A stretch of 64,000 nucleotides of DNA from Bifidobacterium reuteri DSM 23975 (GTDB lineage Bacteria > Actinomycetota > Actinomycetes > Actinomycetales > Bifidobacteriaceae): assembly GCF_000741695.1 (NCBI RefSeq), contig NZ_JGZK01000006.1:216506-280505 (forward strand), written 5' to 3'. Within the stretch, counting starts at the first letter, position 1; the number at the start of each line of letters is the position of its first letter. This document shows positions 9,501 to 19,059 of the stretch, one piece after another. The notes beneath the pieces were generated by a model. It had not been told where the DNA came from. It searched no databases and worked only from the letters and a program-made list of their open reading frames with translations. Position numbers and translations under genes: made by a program.

Positions 9501-9573
9501 ATAGCCGGCGTGGAACGGAATTCGCTCGCCGGACAGGGTGTCGGACAGGATGCATGCGGCTTCAGATGAGCGA

Positions 9574-10035
9574 TTACAGACCCCAATCGGGGTCTATTTC
9601 CTCCGGGCGGCGACCATAGAGTTCCGCAACGCGTGAAACCACTTCATCACGGATGGCCAGCTGCAATTCCAGCTTGGTCGGCGCCTCCGTCTGGAGAGGC
9701 ATGCGGTACAGCATCACGCGTGCGGGAATCCCATGCGATGCCGGGAAACACTGCGACGTCAGGTTCGGTTCGATCTGCCAGGGAACCGGATCAGATGGCG
9801 GCACGTCTTCCACCGCGAATTGCAATGGACGGATCAGCTCGGGCCATGCGTCATTCAATCGGCGGATCTGCGCCGCCACCATATCGTCGAACATGCCGGT
9901 ACGCGTACGGTATCGCGGCATACGAATGCCGAACATCGGGGTGCGCGTGCCCCGTCCATGACGGTTGCGGTAGACTCTGGCGTTCCATGGTGGCTGAAGC
10001 ATGTATTCCACCATAGGACAAGGCGAAGGCAACAT
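9574..10035 (-). CDS. zincin-like metallopeptidase-family protein without HExxH
   Basis: Up to 153 residues; the exact start is uncertain because several Met codons occur in the first 35 residues and the conserved part begins near RNRHGRG. The core has FDDMVAAQIRRLNDAWPEL, an AVEDVPPSDPVPW stretch and ARVMLYRMPLQ, the layout of the small PF06262 'possible zincin' family as found in Actinobacteria. The place where active members carry HExxH reads IRDEVVSRVAELYG, so the zinc-binding histidines are absent. It is therefore unlikely to be a working metallopeptidase, although the family is conserved in this genomic neighbourhood. It converges with the DUF5719 gene. Confidence 0.7.
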   Translation of the reverse strand: MLPSPCPMVEYMLQPPWNARVYRNRHGRGTRTPMFGIRMPRYRTRTGMFDDMVAAQIRRLNDAWPELIRPLQFAVEDVPPSDPVPWQIEPNLTSQCFPASHGIPARVMLYRMPLQTEAPTKLELQLAIRDEVVSRVAELYGRRPEEIDPDWGL

Positions 10036-10088
10036 GCGCTAGGATTGGTGCAGTGATAGCAATCTCGTCAGCGAGGAGGGCACGACGA

Positions 10089-10892
10089 ATGCCTGTGCAA
10101 TCGTGGACCGAACTTGATTTGGATGAACTTTGCGCGCAGGCGCACCTCTTCGGATTCGACCTGGATAATACGCTGGCCAGTTCCAAGCAGCCGATGGAAC
10201 CTGCCATGGTGGAACGATTCAGCGAACTCACCGCCCGTTGCCAGGTGGCTCTTATTTCTGGTGGCAGCATGGCTGTAGTGACCATGCAGGTGTTGGATGT
10301 GCTCAATGATCGAGCCAATCGGGACAATCTTCACGTCATGCCCACTTCAGGCTCCCGGTATTATCGTTGGCGCGGCAACGAGTGGACCCTGATCTACGCG
10401 CACGATCTGGATGAGCCGGTGGCGAAGGCCATCACATCCAGCTTTGAACGACACGCGAAGGAACTCGATCTATGGGAGGACCGGGTATGGGGGCCACGCA
10501 TCGAGAACCGAGGAAGCCAGATCACGTTCTCGGCGCTGGGCCAGTACGCCCCAGTAGCGGCCAAACGGCAATGGGATCCTGACGACAGCAGAAAACAGGC
10601 ATTGGCCGCGCTGGTCAAACAGGATTTCCCTGATCTGAAAGTTCGTGCGGGAGGATACTCCAGTGTGGACGTCAGTGAGCATGGCATCGACAAGTCCTAT
10701 GCGGTTCGCACCATCGCCGGTCTGCTTGACATTCCGGTGTCGAGCATCGTCTTCGTCGGCGACCGCATGACGCCGGAGGGGAACGATTACCCTGCAGTCG
10801 AGGCAGGTGCGGTCGGGGTGAAGGTGCGTAATCCCGAGGATGCCTTGGGACTGCTGGATGCGCTGTTGGCCAGAATACCGGCGCAATCGTAA
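10089..10892 (+). CDS. HAD-IIB superfamily phosphatase
   Basis: A 267-residue protein whose ATG at 10089 follows an AGGAGGG site. HAD motif I is FGFDLDNTLA (nucleophile Asp and the +2 Asp), motif II is ALISGGS, and motif IV is VFVGDRMTPEGNDYP. The central part (NRGSQITFSALGQ, then DVSEHGIDKSYAV) is the type IIB cap with the Lys of motif III, as in sugar-phosphate phosphatases and phosphomannomutase-like proteins. It should hydrolyse a phosphorylated small molecule in the cytoplasm, but the substrate cannot be predicted. The ComF-like gene follows after 11 bases and may be cotranscribed. Confidence 0.85.
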   Translation: MPVQSWTELDLDELCAQAHLFGFDLDNTLASSKQPMEPAMVERFSELTARCQVALISGGSMAVVTMQVLDVLNDRANRDNLHVMPTSGSRYYRWRGNEWTLIYAHDLDEPVAKAITSSFERHAKELDLWEDRVWGPRIENRGSQITFSALGQYAPVAAKRQWDPDDSRKQALAALVKQDFPDLKVRAGGYSSVDVSEHGIDKSYAVRTIAGLLDIPVSSIVFVGDRMTPEGNDYPAVEAGAVGVKVRNPEDALGLLDALLARIPAQS

Positions 10893-10903
10893 GGGCCGAT
10901 CCC

Positions 10904-11719
10904 ATGAACGGGCCGCAGACGCCGGCGGCATGCATGATTCATGCCGACAATGATGGGGTGGCACATGCCTCGCCATACATGTCCTATGCCGGCAGCCTGG
11001 TGAATCGATCATGGCGAACGGTGCGCGATCTGCTGTTTCCCCGCGGATGCGCCGGCTGTGACCGGCCTGATGCCGTATTATGCCCGCAGTGTGCCGCGCT
11101 GTTCGCCCAATGCCGGCGCCGCGAGCTCATAGGTGGCGCTACGCTCGGGGGAGCGCCGGATACCAGAGGCGTTCCGGTCTGGTCGGCTGCCGTGTATCAA
11201 GGCACTGTTCGACATGCGATTCTGGAATGGAAGGATCATGATGATGTGGAGCTTGACGCCGTGTTCGCTGGCATCATGGATATGCTGACGGTTCGTGCCG
11301 CAGTGGCTGGTCGATGCCCGGCAGACAGGCCGCTGCTGGTGGTCCCTGCGCCATCGTCATTGCAATCGATGCGCAGACGTGGACGCAGGCATACCTTGCC
11401 TTTGGCACGTGCGGTGGCCAGGTCGTTGCGTGCACAGGGGATCCGGGCGGAAGTGTCACCCCTATTGACCAGCAACGCGTCCGGTGGCCGTTCCGTGCAA
11501 CAGACATCATCCGCGCAACGCGCGAAGCGCATCGGAGGCCGAATCGTGATTCGGGAAAAGGCGTTGCAACGGGAAGCCCCGGTGGTGCTGGTGGATGACA
11601 TCATCACCACCGGAGCCACGTTGCGCCAATGCGTGAAGGCTCTGGAACTCGGGGGAGCGAACGTGGTCGGTGCACTGACGCTCGCATCCGCGGTCATGCG
11701 GGATTTCGATCTTCGCTGA
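10904..11719 (+). CDS. ComF-family phosphoribosyltransferase-like protein
   Basis: A 271-residue protein. A zinc-finger-like CAGC...CPQC pair sits near residues 50-66, followed by a short linker and a type I phosphoribosyltransferase domain with the PRPP-binding signature VVLVDDIITTGATL near 225-238. This is the ComF/GntX layout; in naturally competent bacteria ComF takes part in DNA uptake or recombination, while in others the role is open. The start at 10904 gives a longer N terminus than usual and a start nearer MSYAGSL is possible. Its last 26 bases overlap the end of the convergent histidine kinase gene. Confidence 0.85.
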   Translation: MNGPQTPAACMIHADNDGVAHASPYMSYAGSLVNRSWRTVRDLLFPRGCAGCDRPDAVLCPQCAALFAQCRRRELIGGATLGGAPDTRGVPVWSAAVYQGTVRHAILEWKDHDDVELDAVFAGIMDMLTVRAAVAGRCPADRPLLVVPAPSSLQSMRRRGRRHTLPLARAVARSLRAQGIRAEVSPLLTSNASGGRSVQQTSSAQRAKRIGGRIVIREKALQREAPVVLVDDIITTGATLRQCVKALELGGANVVGALTLASAVMRDFDLR

Positions 11720-12776
11720 TGTGATATTTGGGCAGCGTGATTTCGAAATCAGCCCCACGGTCGTCGTCGACGACCTTGACGTTGCCGCCGTGCAGTTGGG
11801 CGGCCCACCGGGCGATGGAAAGACCGAGTCCGGTACCGCCGGATTCGGTGCCGGGGCCGGACTTGCCTTTGACGAAGCGACGGAAGATGGCGGACCGATC
11901 CTCCGGGGGAATCTGAGAACCGAAATTCACGACATTGGTCACGATGGTGCCGTTGTTGGCATCCTCATGTGCATCGATCAGCACGGTGGTACCATCCGGG
12001 GAATGCTTGAGGGCATTGGCGATGATATTGGTGAACAGCTGGCGGAGACGATCCTGATCGCCTTCCATCGTGATATCCGGGTTCACATGCAGCTGGATAT
12101 CATGCGCATGCCCGCCATCGGTGATTTCCAAAGGTTCGATGGTTTCATCCAGGAACTGCGCGACGTTGAACCGTTCGATGTTCAGGCTTGCGGCCCCCGC
12201 CTCCATACGGCTCAGGTCTAGCAGGAATGCGATGAGATCGGACAGACGCTGGGTCTGTGTGAGGATGCTTTCCATATTGGCCGGAGTGGGTTCCGTGACG
12301 CCATCGGCCATATTTTCGACCATGGCTTGCAGTGCGGAGACAGGAGTGCGCAGCTCATGGCTGACATTGGCGATCATGTCAAGGCGCATCTTATCGGCAT
12401 GCTCGAGCTCTTCGGCCATTTCGTTGAAGGAGCGCGCCAGCTGTCCCACTTCATCATGCCGGTCGGGATCGATGGTCACCCGCACCGTGTAATCGCCGTC
12501 GGCCATTGACTCGGCCACGTCACGCATCTGACGCAGGGGAGCGGTGATGCCACGTGAGAAGAAATAGGTGATGCCCAGGGCCACCACCAAGGTCAATGGC
12601 ATGGCAATCCAACCGGACCAGCCGTATTTCAGCAGGAACCAGCACATTATGAAAGCGATGGCGGTGGCGCATACTATGAGCGCGCTGAGTTCCAGCTTCA
12701 ACGAGGAGAACAAATCAACCGGCTTGACGCCTATGACGCCAAGCCGGGATTGCTTGCGTTTCGCAGTCGGTGTCAT
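11694..12776 (-). CDS. membrane sensor histidine kinase
   Basis: A 360-residue kinase. Two adjacent membrane helices lie near residues 28-75 with almost no extracellular loop, then a HAMP domain (SRGITAPLRQMRDVAESM). The phospho-acceptor helix has SHELRTP with the active His. The ATP domain shows N-box NIIANALKHSPDG, and late glycine boxes GGTGLGLSIAR. Such short-loop sensors often read membrane or internal signals. The ATG overlaps the TGA of the upstream response regulator gene (ATGA), so the pair is one translationally coupled two-component system. The signal is unknown. Confidence 0.92.
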   Translation of the reverse strand: MTPTAKRKQSRLGVIGVKPVDLFSSLKLELSALIVCATAIAFIMCWFLLKYGWSGWIAMPLTLVVALGITYFFSRGITAPLRQMRDVAESMADGDYTVRVTIDPDRHDEVGQLARSFNEMAEELEHADKMRLDMIANVSHELRTPVSALQAMVENMADGVTEPTPANMESILTQTQRLSDLIAFLLDLSRMEAGAASLNIERFNVAQFLDETIEPLEITDGGHAHDIQLHVNPDITMEGDQDRLRQLFTNIIANALKHSPDGTTVLIDAHEDANNGTIVTNVVNFGSQIPPEDRSAIFRRFVKGKSGPGTESGGTGLGLSIARWAAQLHGGNVKVVDDDRGADFEITLPKYHISEDRNPA

Positions 12777-13498
12777 CACTCGGTCGGAGGTTCGAATGCG
12801 TATCCCACGCCGTGCACCGTACGAATCATATCTGCGCCGAGCTTGTGACGCAGCGCCTTGACATGGCTGTCCACGGTTCGCGTGCCGGACGCGTCCACCC
12901 AGTCCCATACCTCCTCAAGAAGCTTTTCGCGGGTGAGCACGGACTTCGGTCTGCGCGCCAGTGTGGCAAGCAGATCGAACTCGGTGGGGGTCAGATGCAC
13001 CTGTTCGCCGTTCAGTGTGACGATGCGTTGCGCCGGATCGATAATCATGGCGCCGAAATCGAGGATCTTCTCGTTCTCGGCGTTCTTGGCGATTACCTTG
13101 GCGCGTTCCACACGGCGAAGCAATGCCTTGCAACGGGCGATGAGCTCGCGCATGGAGAATGGCTTGGTCATGTAATCGTCCGCGCCGGCACCCAGCCCTA
13201 TGACCTTGTCGGTTTCGTCATCGCGTGCGGTGAGGATCAACACCGGCACCGGGCGTTCGGCGACAATGCGCTTGGTTGCCTCGAGCCCATCCATCACCGG
13301 CAGCATGATGTCCATGATGACCAGATCCGGTCTGAGCTGCGAGGCCGCCTGCACTGCCGAGGCGCCGTCACCGGCAACGCGTGCGCTCCAGCCTTCGGCG
13401 GTGATGCGCTGGGCGATGGCGGTGGCGAGCGTCGGTTCGTCCTCCACCACCAGCACCGTGCGCGCAGCAGTGTTCTGACGTGCTGTGGTATTGAGCAT
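12776..13498 (-). CDS. OmpR-family response regulator
   Basis: A 240-residue regulator. The receiver domain has the acidic pair in VVEDEPT, the phosphorylated Asp in LVIMDIMLPVMDG, the Thr of LILTARD and the Lys of MTKPF. The C-terminal winged helix (LTPTEFDLLATLARRP...RTVDSHVKALRHKLG...VHGVGYAFEPP) is the OmpR/PhoB DNA-binding type. It is cotranscribed with the histidine kinase that starts in its stop codon. A GAAAGG site lies 9-14 bases before the ATG. Target genes cannot be deduced from the window. Confidence 0.93.
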   Translation of the reverse strand: MLNTTARQNTAARTVLVVEDEPTLATAIAQRITAEGWSARVAGDGASAVQAASQLRPDLVIMDIMLPVMDGLEATKRIVAERPVPVLILTARDDETDKVIGLGAGADDYMTKPFSMRELIARCKALLRRVERAKVIAKNAENEKILDFGAMIIDPAQRIVTLNGEQVHLTPTEFDLLATLARRPKSVLTREKLLEEVWDWVDASGTRTVDSHVKALRHKLGADMIRTVHGVGYAFEPPTE

Positions 13499-13528
13499 AA
13501 ACAGTTACCTTTCAGCCTGATGGCTAGT

Positions 13529-15781
13529 TCAGTCTTCTGGCTTCAAGAATACAACCCCCAATGCAGGTACGGTGATTTTCGCGGAGAACGGGCGGGAATG
13601 GTATTCGCCCTTCTCTGCCTCGAACGTGCCGTTGTGGATATCGGACCCTCCGTATTGGGCGTCGTCCGTGGTGAATACCTCTGTCCACTTGCCGCCGGTG
13701 GGCAGAGCCACCTGATAATCGGACCATGCCTCTCCGGAGAAGTTGACCACTACGGCCAGAGTCTCCCCCTTGGAGCCGATGCGCAGGAAGCTCAGCGTGT
13801 TGTGATCGGCATCGTCACTGGTGAGCCACTGGAAGCCAGCCGGATCGAAATCCTGGCTCCACAGTGCCGGATTCGCCTTGTAGAAGGCATTGAGGTCGCT
13901 GACGAAATGCTGAATCTGGCGATGCTCCTGCCAGTTGAGGCAATCCCAGTCGATGGAGGCGTCGTGGTTCCATTCGCCCCATTGCGCCAGCTCATTGCCC
14001 ATGAAGGACAGCTTCTTGCCCGGGTGTGCCCATTGGTAGGCGAACAGGGAGCGCACGCCGGCCAGTTTCTGCCAGCCGTCGCCCGGCATCTTCCCGTAGA
14101 CGGAGCCTTTGCCGTAGACCACCTCATCATGGCTGATGGGCAGCACGTAATGCTCCGAATAGGCGTACACCATCGAGAAGGTGATCTCATTGTGATGCCA
14201 TTTGCGGTTGATAGGCTCCTCATGCAGATACTCAAGGGTGTCGTGCATCCAGCCCATGTTCCATTTGAGCCCGAATCCGATGCCGCCTGCGCTGGTGGGG
14301 GCGGTGATGCCCGGCCACGCGGTGGACTCCTCGGCGATCATCATGATGCCGGGGTTGTTCTTGTATGCAGTGGCCGTGGCCTCCTTGAGGAAGTCGATGG
14401 CTTCGAGATTTTCGCGTCCGCCATAGATGTTCGGCCTCCACTGACCGGGTTCGCGGCTGTAGTCGAGGTAGAGCATCGAGCTGACGGCATCCACGCGGAG
14501 GGCGTCGATGTGCAGTTCCTCCAGCCAGAAGAGGGCGTTGGCCACGAGGAAGTTCCGCACTTCACGGCGGCCGAAGTTGAAGACATAGGTGCCCCAGTCG
14601 GGATGCTCGCCGCGCAACGGGTCCGGATCCTCATACAGCGGCGTGCCGTCGAAGCGGCCGAGCGCGAAACCGTCCTTCGGGAAGTGGGCGGGCACCCAGT
14701 CCATGATCACGCCGATACCGGCCTGATGGAACTTGTCCACCAGATAGCGGAAATCATCCGGGGAGCCGAGGCGGGAATCCACGGCGTAGTATCCGGTGAC
14801 CTGGTATCCCCAGGAGCCGGAGAACGGATGCTGGGCGAGGGGCATGAACTCGACATGCGTGTATCCCTCTTGTTTGACGTAGTCTACGAGCTGCTTGGCC
14901 AGATCCCGGTATGTCAGTCCTTCCTTCCAGCTGGCGGCATGGACCTCGTAGATGGAGACCGGGCCGCTGGTCGGATCGGAGGCGCGACGCTTGGCCAGCC
15001 ATGCATCATCGTTCCACTGATAATGCGAGTCGGTCACGATGGATGCCGTGTTCGGCGGAACCTCATGCTGACGCTCCATCGGATCGGCCTTCATCTCCCA
15101 CTGATGGTTGGCGTTGAGAATCTGGAACTTGTAGCGTTCGCCTGCGCCGATGCCGGGAATGAAGAGCTCCCATACGCCGGAGGAACCCAGCTCACGCATG
15201 GCGTGAAGTCGTCCGTTCCAGCCGTTGAAGTCGCCGACCACGCGCACGGCATGCGCATTCGGCGCCCATACGGAGAATGAAGTGCCGACCAGCTGTTCGC
15301 CGACGACGCCCCGGGTATCGCCCATCGGGTCGTCATAGCGGAGCACATGGGCGCCCAGCGCCTCCCACAATCGTTCATGGCGACCTTCGCCGAACAGGTA
15401 GGTGTCCATGTCGCCGAGCGTGGGCAGATAGCGATAGGGGTCATCGTCGATGACGACCTCGCCGTTCTCCCATTCGGTGCGTATGCGGTAGTCGGGAACT
15501 GCCGGATGCTTGGCGTCTCCTGCTGCGGGTAGCGTCACCACGAATACGCCGTTGTGCTCGTGGTGCATGACGTAATCACCGTCCTGGGTGTTGATGGCGA
15601 CGGTTTTGGCCGAGGGGCGCAGAACACGGATGGTCACGGTGTCGGCATGCTTGCCGATGCCGAGGTGCCCACCGAGAATCTCGTGCGGGTTGTAGAACTC
15701 GCCATTGCTCACGGCGTCGAGGTCGCTTTCGGCGACAGGCACGGTGATGGTATCTTCGTTGATCTTGGTTTCAGTATCCAT
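13529..15781 (-). CDS. glgB: 1,4-alpha-glucan branching enzyme
   Basis: A 750-residue GH13 enzyme that makes the alpha-1,6 branches of glycogen. The order is an N1 domain, a CBM48 ([22 protein letters not shown]), the catalytic barrel and a C-terminal beta domain. Active-site landmarks are present: [26 protein letters not shown] with the nucleophile Asp, the acid Glu region MMIAEEST, and [14 protein letters not shown]. Length is typical of GlgB. It lies 30 bases upstream of the response regulator gene on the same strand, so read-through is possible. Together with glgX at 35720 it covers glycogen branching and debranching. Confidence 0.97.
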   Translation of the reverse strand: MDTETKINEDTITVPVAESDLDAVSNGEFYNPHEILGGHLGIGKHADTVTIRVLRPSAKTVAINTQDGDYVMHHEHNGVFVVTLPAAGDAKHPAVPDYRIRTEWENGEVVIDDDPYRYLPTLGDMDTYLFGEGRHERLWEALGAHVLRYDDPMGDTRGVVGEQLVGTSFSVWAPNAHAVRVVGDFNGWNGRLHAMRELGSSGVWELFIPGIGAGERYKFQILNANHQWEMKADPMERQHEVPPNTASIVTDSHYQWNDDAWLAKRRASDPTSGPVSIYEVHAASWKEGLTYRDLAKQLVDYVKQEGYTHVEFMPLAQHPFSGSWGYQVTGYYAVDSRLGSPDDFRYLVDKFHQAGIGVIMDWVPAHFPKDGFALGRFDGTPLYEDPDPLRGEHPDWGTYVFNFGRREVRNFLVANALFWLEELHIDALRVDAVSSMLYLDYSREPGQWRPNIYGGRENLEAIDFLKEATATAYKNNPGIMMIAEESTAWPGITAPTSAGGIGFGLKWNMGWMHDTLEYLHEEPINRKWHHNEITFSMVYAYSEHYVLPISHDEVVYGKGSVYGKMPGDGWQKLAGVRSLFAYQWAHPGKKLSFMGNELAQWGEWNHDASIDWDCLNWQEHRQIQHFVSDLNAFYKANPALWSQDFDPAGFQWLTSDDADHNTLSFLRIGSKGETLAVVVNFSGEAWSDYQVALPTGGKWTEVFTTDDAQYGGSDIHNGTFEAEKGEYHSRPFSAKITVPALGVVFLKPED

Positions 15782-15958
15782 GCCCCAAAGTCTACGTGTG
15801 TCAGCGCGTAAAACGCCGTATTAACGCGGCAAATGCGGCGAAATTCTGCTGTTGCTCGCGTGTCGTACATATTGTGAACGCTATCAGCGTCGCAGTCCAT
15901 GCCAGATGGCACAATTATTCGAGTTTTTGTGTGTGAGCCGTCAGTTCTCGGAGGATTC

Positions 15959-16552
15959 ATGTCTTATAAAGTCGGCGATATGGTCGTTTATCCACGTCAT
16001 GGTGCAGCAAAAGTGGAGGCCATCACCGAGCGGACGGTCAAAGGTGTGACCCGTGAATACCTGCAGCTGTCCGTATTGTCTTCTGATGGCCTGGTCATCA
16101 ATGTGCCGGTCGACAATGCGAAAAAGGTCGGTGTGCGCGACATCGTCTCCGCCTCCGAGGTGGCGAAGGTGTTTGAGATCCTGCGTACGCCGATCATCGA
16201 GAAAGAGATGAACTGGTCCCGCCGCTACAAGCTGAACGTCGAGAAGATCGCCACCGGTGATGTCAACAAAATCGCCGAAGTGGTGCGTGACCTTGCGCAG
16301 CGTGATGTGGACGAGCATGGTTTGTCCGCCGGCGAGAAGCGAATGCTGACCAAGGCTCGAGCCATCCTGACATCCGAAATCGCCCTTTCCGAAAAGATCG
16401 ACGAACCGGAGGCGCAGCGTCTGCTCGATGTGAATCTGGGTTACGAGCCTGCACAACCCGGCGATGAGAAGCACCATACCGAGGAGCCTGAGGAGGCTGC
16501 TGCTGACACGCTCGCTCGGGTGGCTGCGGAAAAGAAGTCCAAGAAGAAGTAA
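15959..16552 (+). CDS. carD: CarD-family RNA polymerase-binding regulator
   Basis: A 197-residue protein; the ATG at 15959 follows GGAGG by 5 bases. Residues 1-60 form the CarD/TRCF RNA-polymerase-interaction domain ([21 protein letters not shown]), and the rest up to about 150 the helical DNA-binding domain with the conserved Trp in NWSRRY. CarD stabilises the open promoter complex at rRNA and housekeeping promoters in Actinobacteria. The C terminus carries an extra acidic stretch and a Lys-rich end (EKKSKKK), making it longer than the approx. 160-residue mycobacterial form. ispF follows downstream, the same order as carD-ispD/ispF regions in other Actinobacteria. Confidence 0.93.
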   Translation: MSYKVGDMVVYPRHGAAKVEAITERTVKGVTREYLQLSVLSSDGLVINVPVDNAKKVGVRDIVSASEVAKVFEILRTPIIEKEMNWSRRYKLNVEKIATGDVNKIAEVVRDLAQRDVDEHGLSAGEKRMLTKARAILTSEIALSEKIDEPEAQRLLDVNLGYEPAQPGDEKHHTEEPEEAAADTLARVAAEKKSKKK

Positions 16553-16561
16553 TGACAGCAG

Positions 16562-16591
16562 CGCCTTGGCCCGTTGATGGGGGCCGGGGCG
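16562..16591 (+). terminator. carD terminator hairpin
   Basis: CGCCTTGGCCC (16562-16572) pairs with GGGCCGGGGCG (16581-16591), an 11 bp stem including two T-G pairs and an 8-base loop, 10 bases after the carD stop. The T-run is weak. Confidence 0.6.
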
Positions 16592-16715
16592 TTCTGCATA
16601 TATGAGGCGTTTTGCGTAAGCAAGGCGTTCTCTATAGGGCTCTGTCGGCTTCAGCCATGATGCGTGTGGACAACGATGATGACTGAGGCCACGTCGTGGC
16701 GATCGGAGAGATCAT

Positions 16716-17240
16716 ATGGATGATGGCATGCTGATAGGCCAAGGGTTCGACGCGCATCGCTTCGCAGTTGCCGGCTCCTCGCGTCCGCTGTGGCTGGCGG
16801 GGCTGTTCTGGCCTGTGCCTCAAGGTGTCGATCCCGCCCACTATGAAGGCATCGAAGGCGATTCCGATGGCGATGTCGCCGCCCATGCCCTGATTGATGC
16901 GTTGCTTTCCGCAAGTGGTCTTGGCGACATAGGCTCACTGTTCGGTGTGGGGGCAGCCGCTCATGGAGCCGGTATGCATGGTCGTGACATGCTTCACGAG
17001 ACCGTGGCCTTCATGCGCGCACATGGGTATGAACCATGCTCCGCATCGGTGGCCATCATCGGCAATCGTCCGAAGGTCAGTACCCGTCGCATCGAAGCCG
17101 AGACAGTGCTGTCCGAAGCTGTCGGTTGCCGTGTCTCTGTGACTGCCACCACCACCGATCATATGGGCTTCACCGGCCGAGGTGAAGGCATTGCCGCCAT
17201 CGCCAGCGCTCTGGTCAGATGCGCTGGCGATGAGGGATGA
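16716..17240 (+). CDS. ispF: 2-C-methyl-D-erythritol 2,4-cyclodiphosphate synthase
   Basis: A 174-residue enzyme of the MEP isoprenoid pathway that forms the cyclic diphosphate and releases CMP. The family metal motif GFDAHRF (D and H) is at 10-16, the second metal His is in GDSDGDVAAHALIDALL, and the CMP/product part ends in TATTTDHMGFTGRGEGIAAIA. The ATG follows GGAGAG. Length is normal. It converges with the znuB-like gene, with only 39 bases between stops and no clear terminator. Confidence 0.95.
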   Translation: MDDGMLIGQGFDAHRFAVAGSSRPLWLAGLFWPVPQGVDPAHYEGIEGDSDGDVAAHALIDALLSASGLGDIGSLFGVGAAAHGAGMHGRDMLHETVAFMRAHGYEPCSASVAIIGNRPKVSTRRIEAETVLSEAVGCRVSVTATTTDHMGFTGRGEGIAAIASALVRCAGDEG

Positions 17241-17279
17241 TGCGACACCGTTTGCTCGCTGAGCGGGCTGTATAAGGGG

Positions 17280-18116
17280 TCAGTGTGCTTTGAGGGCGTA
17301 TGCGGCCCTGGCGATGGCCCAGAACAGGGTGGAAAGCGTCACGATGATGAAGCTCGGTGGAGCGGGGAACATTGCCGAAAGCACCAGTCCAAGCCATATC
17401 GAGACCAGGCACAGCAGACTGGCGATGACCATCGCCTTGAACGGCGATCCCGCCAGGATGTTGGCCGTGGCCGCTGGTGTGATGACGAGCGCGAAGATCA
17501 GCAATGTACCCACGGCGGGCACGGCGATGGTGATGACACCAGCCATGATGGCCATGAACGCCACGTTCATCAGTCCGATCGGCACGCCTTTGGCCTGGGC
17601 CACCTGCTCGTCGAGCGAGCTGAACAGCAATGGTCGGTAGATGACAGCCAGCAGTATCAGCAGCAATGCGTCGAACACCATGAAACCGATGATCTGATCC
17701 TTGGTGATGGTCAGAATCGAACCGAAAAGGATGGATTGCATCTGCTGCGATGCGGAGCTGGACAGTCGGGCGAAGAACAGGCCGAGGCCGGTCGCGAACG
17801 CCAGTACCGTACCGGTGGCGATCTCACGCTCGGAGATGCGTTTGCCGAGTGCGCCGATGACGAGTGCGCCGCCTAAGGCGAACACGCCCATGCCCAACGA
17901 AACGGGCAGTCCGAACAGCACGGCGCCTGTGGCGCCCGGCAGACCGATGTGGGCGAGCGCATGGGCTGCGAATGTGGAGTGGCGTGCGATGGTGAAATAC
18001 CCCATCACTCCTGCCGCCAGGGCGATGAACAGGCCGGCGACGAAGGCATTGGTCATGAATGGAGCCGTGAGCGTGCTCATCCAATCGGGGTCGAATGCGA
18101 AATTGATATCACCCAT
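17280..18116 (-). CDS. znuB: zinc/manganese-type ABC transporter permease
   Basis: A 278-residue ABC-3 family permease with eight or so hydrophobic helices (for example MTNAFVAGLFIALAAGVMGY and the ILAGSPFKAMV coupling region). It forms the membrane channel of a metal importer with the ATPase and binding protein encoded just upstream. The ATG shares one base with the stop of the ATPase gene, so the two are translationally coupled. Metal choice (Zn or Mn) is not encoded in the permease motif; zinc is preferred because of the histidine-rich ATPase tail and a Zur-like box between the first two genes. Confidence 0.88.
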   Translation of the reverse strand: MGDINFAFDPDWMSTLTAPFMTNAFVAGLFIALAAGVMGYFTIARHSTFAAHALAHIGLPGATGAVLFGLPVSLGMGVFALGGALVIGALGKRISEREIATGTVLAFATGLGLFFARLSSSASQQMQSILFGSILTITKDQIIGFMVFDALLLILLAVIYRPLLFSSLDEQVAQAKGVPIGLMNVAFMAIMAGVITIAVPAVGTLLIFALVITPAATANILAGSPFKAMVIASLLCLVSIWLGLVLSAMFPAPPSFIIVTLSTLFWAIARAAYALKAH

Positions 18117-19018
18117 CACTTGCCGTCCTTTCCGGCAGCCGAAGCGTCGACTGCCGTTCGATCATGCAGGGAGCCGTGATCATGATGATGCATTTGCGCC
18201 ACTTCGGTGGCCGTATGCATGTCCTGCATCTGGGTATCCGGCTCATCCGGTGTCGGGGTCACGAACATATCGCCCTGTGGTGTGGTCACTACCTGCACCT
18301 GCGTGCCGTACAGATGCGTGAGCAGGTCGGAGTCAAGCACCTTGCCCATATCCGCGTAATGCGGGTGTCCGTCGAGCAGGTAGACTGCGCCGGTCATGAT
18401 CGGCAACAGCATGTTGAGATCGTGGGCCACCACCTGGATGGTCATGCCCAGTTCTTTGTTGAGGCGCGCGAGCACATGAACGGCGGCCCGCTGGCTGGCT
18501 AGGTCGAGATTGGCCAGCGGCTCGTCAAGCATGAGGAGCTGAGGGTCGCTCACCAGCGCTTGCGCTATGGCCACGCGCTGGCGAAGACCGCCTGACAATT
18601 CGGAAAGACGGTATTGCGCCTTGTCTGCGATGCCGGTGAATTCCATGGCCTGTCGGGCTTTGTCGCGTTCCTCCCGTGTCACCAGATGGATGCCGAATCG
18701 TGTGCCGGTCAGACCGAGCAGTACCGATTGTTCGGCGGTGAGATTGGAATCGACGTTGGAAACATAGCTTTGCGGTACGTATCCGATGCGTTTGTTTGCT
18801 TGGCCTGCCGGCTTGCCTAGTACAGTGACGCTGCCGTGGGACAGGGGAAGCAGCCCCAATTCCGCTTTCATCATGGTGGTTTTGCCGGCGCCGTTGGTGC
18901 CCACGATGGCTGTGACCGAACCGTAGGGGATGCTGAAGGTGCCGTGTTGCCAGATGACATGGTCGCCACGTGTGATGGCGGCGTCGTCAAAGACGATGCA
19001 GTCGGGGTTCTTGCTCAT
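18116..19018 (-). CDS. znuC: zinc-type ABC transporter ATP-binding protein
   Basis: A 300-residue ATPase (ATG at 19018 chosen; a TTG at 19036 would add six residues). Motifs: Walker A GTNGAGKT, Q-loop YVPQSY, signature LSGGLRQR, Walker B LLMLDEPLANLD and the switch His in VVAHDLN. After the ATPase domain there is a tail of about 70 residues ending in a histidine-rich QMHHHDHGSLHD stretch, which may bind metal. It energises the permease encoded downstream and takes substrate from the lipoprotein encoded upstream. A Zur-like palindrome lies 26 bases before the start, so an internal promoter is possible. Confidence 0.9.
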   Translation of the reverse strand: MSKNPDCIVFDDAAITRGDHVIWQHGTFSIPYGSVTAIVGTNGAGKTTMMKAELGLLPLSHGSVTVLGKPAGQANKRIGYVPQSYVSNVDSNLTAEQSVLLGLTGTRFGIHLVTREERDKARQAMEFTGIADKAQYRLSELSGGLRQRVAIAQALVSDPQLLMLDEPLANLDLASQRAAVHVLARLNKELGMTIQVVAHDLNMLLPIMTGAVYLLDGHPHYADMGKVLDSDLLTHLYGTQVQVVTTPQGDMFVTPTPDEPDTQMQDMHTATEVAQMHHHDHGSLHDRTAVDASAAGKDGK

Positions 19019-19043
19019 AGCCACTGATTGTGGCAAATGATGC

Positions 19044-19058
19044 TGACAATCGTTCTCA
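19044..19058. promoter_or_regulatory. Zur-like operator between znuA and znuC
   Basis: TGACAATCGTTCTCA fits the symmetric pattern TGAnAAnnnTTnTCA seen in zinc uptake regulator (Zur/Fur-family) boxes. It lies right after the znuA stop and 26 bases before the znuC start. Binding is inferred. Confidence 0.5.
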
Positions 19059-19059
19059 A

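Noticed and set aside
12770..15280. An 836-codon plus-strand open frame over the response regulator and glgB
   Set aside because: It is the antisense shadow of two clear minus-strand genes; its translation has no recognisable domain.
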